A stretch of DNA of 7,281 nucleotides from Clostridiales bacterium (GTDB taxonomy: Bacteria > Bacillota > Clostridia > Saccharofermentanales > Saccharofermentanaceae). Below the pieces are notes generated by a model, which did no database searches, was not told the DNA's origin, and worked only from the letters and a program-made list of their open reading frames with translations. Location of the stretch: contig JAGAFH010000168.1 of the NCBI GenBank assembly GCA_017612755.1, forward strand, positions 1 through 7,281, given 5' to 3'. The stretch's first letter is position 1. Each line of letters starts with the position of its first letter. The position numbers and the translations under genes are program-made. Positions 1 to 5,957 of the stretch are shown here, one piece after another.

Positions 1-1371
1 CATCTCTTCAGGATGGAATACTTTATCGAATTCCTCCTCTGTCATAAAGCCCAGTTTAACGCAGGCTTCCTTGAGGGAGATGTTCTCCTCATATGCCAGA
101 TGGGAAGTCTTGGCAGCATTCTCATATCCGATATAGGGATTGAGAGCCGTGACCAGCATAAGGGAGTTGTGAAGATTGTTGTGCATCTTCTGCCTGTCAG
201 CCTTGATGCCTACAGCACAGTTATCATTGAAGGAAACGATAGCCTCGGCAAGAAGTCTTGCGGACTGAAGGAAGTTATAAGCTGCAACGGGCATGAATAC
301 ATTGAGTTCGAAGTTGCCCTGGGATGCTGCCATTCCGATAGCCACGTCATTACCCATAACCTGGACTGCTACCATTGTAACTGCCTCGCACTGTGTAGGG
401 TTGACCTTACCGGGCATGATGGAGGAACCGGGCTCATTGGCAGGGATGGTGATCTCACCAAGTCCTACTCTGGGTCCGCTGGCAAGCCATCTTACGTCGT
501 TGGCGATCTTCAGCATATCAGCTGCCATTGCCTTTACGGCGCCGTGGGCGAAAACGATCTCGTCCTTACTTGTAAGGGCGTGGAACTTATTCTCGGCTGT
601 AACGAACTTCTTGCCGGAAAGAGCGGAGATCTCCTCAGCAACCTTTGTGTCAAAGCCCTTGGGAGCATTAAGTCCCGTACCTACTGCCGTACCGCCTAAA
701 GCCAGCTCTCTCAAAGGATCGATAGCCAGTCTGATGAGCTGGATGTCCTTCTCAAGGGAGGATCTCCAGCCTGAGATCTCCTGGGAGAAAGAGATGGGTA
801 CTGCATCCTGAAGATGTGTACGGCCGCTCTTAACGATACCTTCGTTCTCGGCTTCGAGCCTCTTAAATGTAGCAATGAGCTTTTCTGCTGCGGGGATGAG
901 CTTATCCTCGAGAGCGATAACGGCAGAGATATGCATTGCCGTAGGGAATGTGTCGTTAGAGGACTGGCTCATATTGATGTCGTCGTTAGGGTGGCAGAGC
1001 TTAGATCCTGCGATCTCATTTGCTCTGTTGGCGATAACTTCGTTGGCATTCATGTTGGACTGTGTACCTGATCCGGTCTGCCATACTACGAGAGGGAAGT
1101 GGTCGTTCAGAGAACCGCTGATGACCTCGTCACATGCGGCGGAGATAGCAGAAAGCTTCTCATCTGTCATCTTCTCGGGCTTAAGGCTGTTGTTTGCCTT
1201 GGCGGCCGCCTTCTTGAGAATACCGAAAGCGTGAGTGATCTCACGGGGCATTGTCTCGATGTCTACTCCAATCCGGAAGTTCTCGTGGCTTCTTTCTGTC
1301 TGGGCTGCCCAATACTTATCGGCAGGGACCTTGACCTCACCTAAGGAATCGTGTTCGATACGATATTCCAT
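1..1371 (-). CDS. fumC: Class II fumarate hydratase (fumarase C), C-terminal end cut by window
   Basis: Class II fumarase interconverts fumarate and L-malate in the cytoplasm as an iron-independent homotetramer, in the TCA cycle or its reductive branch. The 457 codons present open with MEYRIEHDSLGEV. They carry the family motifs in order: WAAQTERS near 22-29, GSGTQSNMN at 100-108, SSNDTFPTAMH at 137-147, SGRTHLQD with His186, GTAVGTGLN, the fumarase-type NKFHALTSKDE, and the lyase signature GSSIMPGKVNP from 315. His186 and Ser316 correspond to the E. coli FumC catalytic pair His188/Ser318. E. coli FumC has 467 residues, so only a few C-terminal residues and the stop lie outside the window. 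The start is supported by GGAGG at 1381-1385, 9 bases upstream. Aspartase is the main alternative in this superfamily; the WAAQTERS and NKFHAL regions favour fumarase. Confidence 0.95.
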   Translation of the reverse strand, partial: MEYRIEHDSLGEVKVPADKYWAAQTERSHENFRIGVDIETMPREITHAFGILKKAAAKANNSLKPEKMTDEKLSAISAACDEVISGSLNDHFPLVVWQTGSGTQSNMNANEVIANRANEIAGSKLCHPNDDINMSQSSNDTFPTAMHISAVIALEDKLIPAAEKLIATFKRLEAENEGIVKSGRTHLQDAVPISFSQEISGWRSSLEKDIQLIRLAIDPLRELALGGTAVGTGLNAPKGFDTKVAEEISALSGKKFVTAENKFHALTSKDEIVFAHGAVKAMAADMLKIANDVRWLASGPRVGLGEITIPANEPGSSIMPGKVNPTQCEAVTMVAVQVMGNDVAIGMAASQGNFELNVFMPVAAYNFLQSARLLAEAIVSFNDNCAVGIKADRQKMHNNLHNSLMLVTALNPYIGYENAAKTSHLAYEENISLKEACVKLGFMTEEEFDKVFHPEEM

Positions 1372-1405
1372 GATCTTTTACCTCCATGCGGGAAAATGTA
1401 TATAA

Positions 1406-1414
1406 ATGATACCA
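1406..1414 (-). promoter_or_regulatory. Probable fumC promoter, extended -10 element
   Basis: Read on the minus strand, TGGTATCAT gives a TGn extension followed by a 5/6 match to TATAAT, 34 bases before the fumC start codon. No convincing -35 lies 16-18 bases upstream, which is tolerable for an extended -10 promoter. It sits downstream of the terminator at 1440-1473, so fumC needs a promoter in this interval. The alternative is the AT-rich TATATA just downstream. Confidence 0.4.
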
Positions 1415-1439
1415 CACCGGCACACATTTTTCCCTATAT

Positions 1440-1473
1440 AAAACGGACCGCCCGAAGGATCGGAACGGCCCGT
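1440..1473 (-). terminator. Rho-independent terminator of the PadR/DUF1700/DUF4097 operon
   Basis: On the minus strand, ACGGGCCG (1473-1466) pairs with CGGTCCGT (1450-1443) using one G-U pair. An inner CCGA/TCGG stem closes a TCCT loop. A short run of four T and an AT-rich stretch follow. It begins 27 bases after the stop codon of the DUF4097 gene and points towards fumC, so it probably insulates the two units. The T-run is short, so some read-through is possible. Confidence 0.75.
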
Positions 1474-1499
1474 CTGATATAGGGTAAAAAAGGAATCAG

Positions 1500-2417
1500 T
1501 TAGTTTATGGTCACGTCGCCGCTTCCTGTATCTACCTTGAAGGGATTACCGGAAGAGATGTCATCGTGATTGATAGTAACGTCACCTGATCCGCAGTCAG
1601 CATCAAAGTCGTAATCGCCGATAACGCTGCCCGTAACATCTCCTGAACCAACATCGATATCTGCGGAGGAAACCTCAAGGTTTGTGAAATCAATATCACC
1701 TGATCCTACTTCAAGTGTAAGGGATCCTGCAGATGTGTCTGTGAGATGAATGTCGCCTGAGCCGGAATGGGCATAAAGCGTTCCTGCAACAGATACATTA
1801 CTGATCGTTGAATTGCCGCTTCCACAGTCGACTCTTACTGAAGAACAGTCCATATTTGAAACATATGCATCGCCTGAACCCACATTGATGTCCAGATTTC
1901 CCGTTAAGGAATTGTCGATGGAGATGTCTCCTGAACCTGAATTAAGGACTGCATCCTCAAAAGAAGAATCTGTTTCGACAGAGATATCGCCTGATCCGAC
2001 TTCCAGATCCAGATCTTCGTACTCTCCCTCAGGGATATATACTGTTGTGAGCTCTCTGTCTTCAGAACCCATATATATGCCGATATTGATCATCTGATAC
2101 CACTTCCGGTTGTCTTTGATCTTCACGGTAAGGGTGCCGTTATCAAGATCGAATGAGTGCTCGTATGATTCAGTATCGTATGTATCGATCTTAACCTTAT
2201 CTCCGTCGTAGGGGACAAGTTTGATATCGAAGGATCCCTCGTTGATAACGATGGAACTGACTTCGCCTGAAGCCTCATATGTTACAGGCTCATAGTCCTC
2301 TTCGGTGGTCCTGTGGACCGGGCTGGCGCCGAATGCGATCGCTATACCGCTGATGAGAAGTCCTGCTGCCAGGCATCCGCCTGCGCTGATGAGAAGTACC
2401 TTTGTTACCTTATTCAT
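1500..2417 (-). CDS. DUF4097 (toastrack) beta-repeat protein with N-terminal membrane anchor
   Basis: 305 residues. After a basic start (MNKVTK), one hydrophobic segment at about 7-30 acts as a signal anchor, with the rest predicted outside the cell. From residue 141 to the end, a GSGD motif recurs nine times at 141, 161, 180, 199, 219, 238, 257, 276 and 298. One copy is GSGN and most are followed by a short beta-strand such as ISVE or VTIN. This roughly 19-20-residue ladder is typical of DUF4097/toastrack proteins, which form a stacked beta solenoid. The function is not known; the family is often encoded with PadR and DUF1700 and is suspected to act in envelope sensing or assembly. The mature chain is very acidic. 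It is the last gene of the operon, 15 bases after the DUF1700 stop. The ribosome site is close and modest (AGGA, 3 bases before ATG). Cys15 resembles a lipobox, but the hydrophobic run continues past it, so a lipoprotein is less likely. Confidence 0.85.
   Translation of the reverse strand: MNKVTKVLLISAGGCLAAGLLISGIAIAFGASPVHRTTEEDYEPVTYEASGEVSSIVINEGSFDIKLVPYDGDKVKIDTYDTESYEHSFDLDNGTLTVKIKDNRKWYQMINIGIYMGSEDRELTTVYIPEGEYEDLDLEVGSGDISVETDSSFEDAVLNSGSGDISIDNSLTGNLDINVGSGDAYVSNMDCSSVRVDCGSGNSTISNVSVAGTLYAHSGSGDIHLTDTSAGSLTLEVGSGDIDFTNLEVSSADIDVGSGDVTGSVIGDYDFDADCGSGDVTINHDDISSGNPFKVDTGSGDVTIN
1503..1997 (-). repeat. Nine-copy degenerate coding repeat with GSGD motif, period about 57-60 bp
   Basis: This is the C-terminal half of the DUF4097 gene. 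Copies start 20, 19, 19, 20, 19, 19, 19 and 22 codons apart. The Gly-Ser-Gly-Asp codons differ between copies, so the DNA repeats are diverged and the pattern is maintained at protein level. It is not a fresh tandem expansion. Confidence 0.8.
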
Positions 2418-2432
2418 TTTCCTATACCATCC

Positions 2433-3035
2433 TTATTTATTTGCTGTTTTTCTAATAAACTTTTTCTTGAGCCACTTAACGAACCTGCTGAGAAGTTCCA
2501 GTCCCCAGAGCATAACTGCCTTGCAGGGGATAAAGAGAACTATGGACAGGGCCATTAATACGAGGGAAAGTCCGATCTGTAAAAGAGCTGCTGCCCCTTC
2601 TCCGACGAAGAGTCCGACGACGCCTGCGAAGAAAGCTATGATGCCTCCGATCCCCCATGCGATATCGACAACTATCAAAGAGAAAACAAGTGACAGTGCC
2701 GTGATCACCAGGGCAAGGGCCACTGATCCGAGGGCCAGAAGTAACGGGAACCAAACTGGGAAACCGAGGACTATAAGTACGATCTCCCATACCTTGAGGC
2801 TCCTCTTGGGCTTCACCTTTGCCGATACCAGCTTCGGGAGCGGGGTCTCCATTAAGATCTCTTCAGCGACCTCATCCGGAGAACCCACAGCCGCAACTGC
2901 CTGATCTTCTGTGAGTCCGTCTTCCATCCTGTCATCTATCGCTTCCATGTAAAAGTCGAGGGCTTTATCTATATCTTCCTCCGACAGACCCAGCAGCTTG
3001 TCCTTGATCTCATCTAAATATTCCTGCCTGTTCAT
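2433..3035 (-). CDS. DUF1700 (HAAS-type) integral membrane protein
   Basis: 200 residues from the ATG at 3035. The N-terminal part, about 1-65, is a soluble acidic helical domain beginning MNRQEYLDEIKDKL, with an LSEEDIDKALDFY segment and a GSPDEVAEEI helix. This is the hallmark of DUF1700, also called the HAAS domain, seen beside PadR regulators. Four hydrophobic segments follow at roughly 84-103, 104-125, 128-146 and 150-170. A basic amphipathic tail ends the chain (VKWLKKKFIRKTANK). The start codon overlaps the padR stop as ATGA, with GGAGG at 3046-3050 inside padR, so the two are probably translationally coupled. An upstream in-frame start at 3089 would add 18 residues unlike the family and deep inside padR, so it was not used. 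The role is unknown. The soluble domain is thought to sense or relay membrane signals to partner proteins; here the likely partners are PadR and the toastrack protein. Confidence 0.85.
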   Translation of the reverse strand: MNRQEYLDEIKDKLLGLSEEDIDKALDFYMEAIDDRMEDGLTEDQAVAAVGSPDEVAEEILMETPLPKLVSAKVKPKRSLKVWEIVLIVLGFPVWFPLLLALGSVALALVITALSLVFSLIVVDIAWGIGGIIAFFAGVVGLFVGEGAAALLQIGLSLVLMALSIVLFIPCKAVMLWGLELLSRFVKWLKKKFIRKTANK

Positions 3036-3349
3036 GATTCCTTTTCCTCCCTTGTTACGTACTCGTATACTGCAGTGATCTCTTTCCACTCTTCGGCAAA
3101 ATCCTTGATCCTTGTCTGCCCTGCAGAAGTGATGCTGTAGTACTTACGGAGCCTGCCGTTGTACTCTTCGGACCTGACCGTAAGGCATCCCGCCTCTTCA
3201 AGTCTTCGGAGTATCGGATAAAGTGTTGACTCCGAGATCGACAGATACGGCTTTACGTCTTTGATGATCTTGTATCCGTATGAGTCTTCGTTCTTGATAG
3301 CCGCGAGTACACAGATATCAAGTAAACCTCTTTTCATTTGCATATCCAT
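3032..3349 (-). CDS. PadR-family transcriptional repressor
   Basis: 105 residues, the usual size of short (subfamily 1) PadR proteins, which are dimeric winged-helix DNA-binding repressors. The N-terminus MDMQMKRGLLDICVL, the SYGYKIIKD helix at 23-31, the recognition helix SESTLYPILRRLEEAG at 39-54 and the wing RLRKYYSITSAG at 66-77 match the family in order. A C-terminal dimerisation helix follows (FAEEWKEITAVYEYV). The start at 3349 was chosen because AAGGAGG lies 8 bases upstream and families begin at this MDxQxKRG. A start at 3382 would put the coding region across the promoter. First gene of a three-gene operon, overlapping the next by 4 bases. A 32-bp dyad over its own promoter suggests autorepression. 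The ligand or inducer is unknown. Confidence 0.93.
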   Translation of the reverse strand: MDMQMKRGLLDICVLAAIKNEDSYGYKIIKDVKPYLSISESTLYPILRRLEEAGCLTVRSEEYNGRLRKYYSITSAGQTRIKDFAEEWKEITAVYEYVTREEKES

Positions 3350-3357
3350 CCCGAATA

Positions 3358-3364
3358 CCTCCTT
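3358..3364 (-). promoter_or_regulatory. padR ribosome binding site that fixes the start at 3349
   Basis: AAGGAGG read on the minus strand, 8 bases before ATG 3349. With the predicted transcription start near 3366-3368, the leader is only about 17-19 bases and consists almost entirely of this site. Confidence 0.85.
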
Positions 3365-3368
3365 ACGA

Positions 3369-3400
3369 GACATACTATACAACGCGAGGTATTGTGTGTC
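3369..3400. promoter_or_regulatory. Probable PadR operator: 12-8-12 inverted repeat over the promoter
   Basis: The left arm GACATACTATAC (3369-3380) and the right arm GTATTGTGTGTC (3389-3400) are inverted repeats matching at 10 of 12 positions, around an 8-base centre containing CGCG. The dyad covers most of the -35 hexamer, the whole spacer and all of the -10. PadR repressors bind long imperfect dyads over their own promoters. The assignment to this PadR is inference from position. Confidence 0.7.
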
Positions 3401-3402
3401 AA
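3374..3402 (-). promoter_or_regulatory. Near-consensus vegetative promoter of the padR operon
   Basis: On the minus strand there is a perfect TTGACA (3402-3397), a 17-base spacer and TATAGT (3379-3374), a 5/6 match to the -10 consensus. Such a strong basal promoter fits control by a repressor rather than an activator. Confidence 0.85.
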
Positions 3403-3414
3403 GGGGTATTCACG

Positions 3415-3466
3415 AAAAAAACTGCAAAAAACAAAAGTTGAGAAGAGGCGTTAATAATAATAAAAT
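3415..3466 (+). promoter_or_regulatory. Promoter of the split sensor-kinase operon, with upstream A-tracts
   Basis: TTGAGA (3438-3443), a 17-base spacer and TAAAAT (3461-3466) are each one base off consensus. Immediately upstream are A-runs at 3415-3421, 3426-3431 and 3433-3436. The first two start 11 bases apart, which fits an UP-element-like or curved segment. The -10 ends only 8 bases before the first ATG, so the transcript would have almost no leader. Confidence 0.6.
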
Positions 3467-3474
3467 AAAGGCCT

Positions 3475-5004
3475 ATGGAGACCTGGAAAAAAGAAGTCAA
3501 GATAATACTCGGAACATTTGCAGCCCTGGTAGCTGTCTCTCTTTACAGACAGTTCTATATGAACCTGTATCCCGAGAACTATCTTTATCCCTATGCCGTA
3601 TACCTTATGTATATGGCTATTGCCCTGGCATGGGATTTCAAGGTCAACAGAACGGTCAAGAATGACCGGATGAGAAAATTCCTGATGCAGGAACTGGCGG
3701 TAATGTCCGTCTGGCTAACTATCAAGATGGTAATGGAGAGCCAGGTCACCGATCCGGATCTTATCAGGAAACTCGGGTATTATATCGCAGTCCCCATAGT
3801 CTTTATTCCCATGTATGGTCTTTTCGCCGCCTCCTGTCTCGGGAAGGGAAATGACAAAGGGTTTGACGGAAGGCTGCGTCTGCTCTATATACCGGCGTTT
3901 ATCATCACAGGTGCAACAGTCACAAATGATATGCACCATATGGTCTTTGATATATACCCGGAGCCCGGGATCGAAATTGATTATCATCCCAGGTTCGGTT
4001 TCTATATTCTCTGCGCCTGGGTCATCGTTCTGCTGGCCTTAAGGATAATGATCATGATGAAGAACAGTAACGAGAGATCCGGAAGGAACAGCAGGTTTAC
4101 TATCTGGGTCACGGCCGTGGTCATCCCGGTATTGATAATACTGTACGCCGTTATCTCTTTTGTAAGACCGGGTTTTGAGCTTATGGAGTTTACGGCCATT
4201 ATGTTCTTCAGTGACGGCCTTATTTGGGAGAGCGGGGTTATCGGAGGCTCCATAAGCATCAACTCCCGTTACGGAAGGATCTTTGATATCTCTACAATGG
4301 CTATGCAGATAGTGGACAGGGACGGTAATGTCATCAAGAGATCAAAGAGCGCATCCGTTGTTGAAAAGGATGTCTTCGAAAAGCTCCGGGAAGAGGGGAG
4401 GCTTCAGCTGAACAGGGATACGGAACTTCGTATCAATCCCATAACCCGGGGATATGTTATATGGGAAAACGAGATCACCCAGATACATGATCTTATCGAC
4501 AGGTTTAAGAGTGATGAGGAGAACCTTCAGAATGACGTGTCGATCCTTGAGGAGGAACTCCGGGTATCATCAGGCCAGGTCAGGGAATCGGAACAGAGCA
4601 GGATCCTCACAGATGTTACTAAAGAGATAAGCGGTGAGATAAGCCTGCTCAAGGAGCTGCTTAAGAAGGCGGAGGATCCGGAAGTCAGGGACGAGACCTT
4701 GAGGAAGGTCAACATAGTCGGGACATACATAAAGAGGCACTGCGCTGTAAGTATAGCGGAAAGATCCGAAGGAAGATCCGAGGACAGGGACATTATCCTG
4801 TTCTGGAAAGATATGGCAAAGGCCATGGAACGTGCAGGTTATACGGTGGATCTGAACATTGCCACTGAGAATATCGAGGATATACTTACACACCTGAAGA
4901 GGCTGGAGGAACTGGAAAAGAGGATAGAAGAAGGAAACTTCATCCCGAAGCTCTTTACCATAGATGTGGGTCCTTATGATGCGGAGGTGATCGAAAGTGT
5001 TTGA
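3475..5004 (+). CDS. Seven-helix membrane sensor protein with PAS-like region and kinase-like tail lacking the ATPase domain
   Basis: 509 residues. Hydrophobic segments at about 8-24, 38-54, 69-88, 100-120, 137-150, 174-196 and 208-230 give seven helices. The TNDMHHMVF stretch near 150-158 and the following GFYILCAWV resemble the 7TM sensor domain of Bacillota histidine kinases. A PAS-like segment (AMQIVDRDGNVI, 276-287) follows, then a coiled coil at about 335-375. The next helical part (VTKEISGEISLLKELL, 381-396; VGTYIKRHC, 415-423) resembles a kinase dimerisation domain but has no phospho-acceptor His. No N, G1 or G2 ATPase box follows; the chain ends after a short alpha/beta tail. I infer a signal-input subunit that works through the soluble kinase encoded next, whose start lies inside this gene. 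An in-frame TAA at 3466 rules out an earlier start. The best ribosome match is a poor AAAGG 3 bases before ATG, and the promoter lies so close that the mRNA may be leaderless. Confidence 0.75.
   Translation: METWKKEVKIILGTFAALVAVSLYRQFYMNLYPENYLYPYAVYLMYMAIALAWDFKVNRTVKNDRMRKFLMQELAVMSVWLTIKMVMESQVTDPDLIRKLGYYIAVPIVFIPMYGLFAASCLGKGNDKGFDGRLRLLYIPAFIITGATVTNDMHHMVFDIYPEPGIEIDYHPRFGFYILCAWVIVLLALRIMIMMKNSNERSGRNSRFTIWVTAVVIPVLIILYAVISFVRPGFELMEFTAIMFFSDGLIWESGVIGGSISINSRYGRIFDISTMAMQIVDRDGNVIKRSKSASVVEKDVFEKLREEGRLQLNRDTELRINPITRGYVIWENEITQIHDLIDRFKSDEENLQNDVSILEEELRVSSGQVRESEQSRILTDVTKEISGEISLLKELLKKAEDPEVRDETLRKVNIVGTYIKRHCAVSIAERSEGRSEDRDIILFWKDMAKAMERAGYTVDLNIATENIEDILTHLKRLEELEKRIEEGNFIPKLFTIDVGPYDAEVIESV
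4983..4987 (+). promoter_or_regulatory. Ribosome binding site for the soluble kinase, inside the preceding gene
   Basis: GGAGG sits 9 bases before GTG 4997, within the last codons of the membrane sensor gene. It supports the non-ATG start and an 8-base gene overlap, hence coupled translation of the two proteins. Confidence 0.8.
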
Positions 5005-5947
5005 TCCTTTGCGTATCACATCCATAAAGGAAGCCATAGATAATCTTTCAAATGCTCTCGCCTTCAGCGAAAAGGACGGAAATCCGGTCCTCGTAAACCG
5101 CAAGATGGACGAGCTTTACACCATGCTGACAGGACACGGGTTCGAGAACGCCCTGGAGGTATGGGATACCATCAATTCAAATGCCTGGGTCAAGACCCAC
5201 GAGAGGATGGCAGTAGTCAGGTTCAGTGACGGTACTATCTGGAGATTTGTATTGACGGATCTTCAGTCGGAACACGGCGATTATATCCAGATAGACGGAA
5301 CAGATTTTACTGAGATATATACATATACGTACAAGATCCGTCTCAATAACATAAAGCTTCAGGAACAGTATAAGAGACAGAGGAACATCCTGACCAATAT
5401 CGTGGACCTCAACAGGGAGAAGGAGATCGTATCCCTTAAGATGAACATCCATGATGAATTGGGAAGATGTCTTATTGCGACAGACCAATATCTTTCTTCA
5501 GGAGAAAAAGAAGATTTTACGGATCTGAAAAAGCAGTGGAACAGCGCCATTTCCTATCTCGAGGGCATGTCGAAAGAGGAGATATCTTCTTCCAAGCAGG
5601 AGATCCTTGATATTGCTGCACTGATAGGATGTACTATCGAAGGTTCCGGGGATGAACCGGAGACGGAAAGATCTTCCAAACTGATGACGGCTGCGGCCAG
5701 GGAAGCGCTGACAAATGCGGTCAGGCATGCCCATGCGGACATGATATCCATAGTATCGCAGAAGAAAGACGGATATTACGATGTAACGATAACGGATAAC
5801 GGGACAGTTTCTTTTGATATCAACTGTGAGATAATGGAAGGCGAGGGTCTGAAGAACCTCAGGAACAGACTTGAACAGGAGGGCGGATCTCTTGATATCC
5901 TGACCGATGAAACGGGAATGACCCTTAAGATCAGGATACCGGTGTGA
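4997..5947 (+). CDS. Soluble PAS sensor histidine kinase (HisKA_3-like / HATPase_c)
   Basis: 316 residues with no membrane segment. A PAS-like domain spans about 9-107 (ALAFSEKDGNPVLVNRKMDEL; WRFVLTDLQ). A coiled linker covers 110-145. The H-box reads MNIHDELGRCL with His152 as the probable phosphorylation site. The ATPase domain has an N-box (AAREALTNAVRHA, Glu236 and Asn240), a G1 box (TDNG at 266-269) and a G2 box (GEGLKNLRNRL, 282-292), ending at the usual distance. This is the NarL/DegS-like kinase class, which pairs with LuxR-type regulators such as the one encoded 10 bases downstream. In many such kinases the residue four after Asp153 is a phosphatase Gln; here it is Arg157. The GTG start overlaps the upstream sensor gene by 8 bases, suggesting equimolar production and partnership. 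The signal is unknown. Confidence 0.9.
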   Translation: MFDPLRITSIKEAIDNLSNALAFSEKDGNPVLVNRKMDELYTMLTGHGFENALEVWDTINSNAWVKTHERMAVVRFSDGTIWRFVLTDLQSEHGDYIQIDGTDFTEIYTYTYKIRLNNIKLQEQYKRQRNILTNIVDLNREKEIVSLKMNIHDELGRCLIATDQYLSSGEKEDFTDLKKQWNSAISYLEGMSKEEISSSKQEILDIAALIGCTIEGSGDEPETERSSKLMTAAAREALTNAVRHAHADMISIVSQKKDGYYDVTITDNGTVSFDINCEIMEGEGLKNLRNRLEQEGGSLDILTDETGMTLKIRIPV

Positions 5948-5950
5948 GGA
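5946..5950 (+). promoter_or_regulatory. Ribosome binding site favouring the second ATG of the regulator
   Basis: GAGGA lies only 1 base before ATG 5952 but 7 bases before ATG 5958. The normal spacing favours 5958, giving MYKVLIVEDS, the standard receiver-domain beginning. Confidence 0.65.
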
Positions 5951-5957
5951 TATGTCT

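Noticed and set aside
13..699. Plus-strand open frame of 228 codons, plus others at 293-811 and 875-1234
   Set aside because: They lie opposite fumC, whose motifs and catalytic residues are intact on the minus strand. The plus frames resemble no family and lack ribosome sites.
2352..2417. Lipobox-like AGGC with Cys15 in the DUF4097 protein
   Set aside because: The hydrophobic run before the Cys is only about 8 residues and continues well past it, so a membrane anchor fits better than a lipoprotein signal.
2305..2904. Plus-strand open frame of 199 codons
   Set aside because: It is opposite the DUF1700 and DUF4097 genes, low in complexity (Ser/Thr/Ala) and without a start signal.
3350..3382. 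Upstream ATG at 3382 as the padR start
   Set aside because: It would place the start codon upstream of the predicted transcription start and add 11 residues unlike the family. ATG 3349 has AAGGAGG at ideal spacing.
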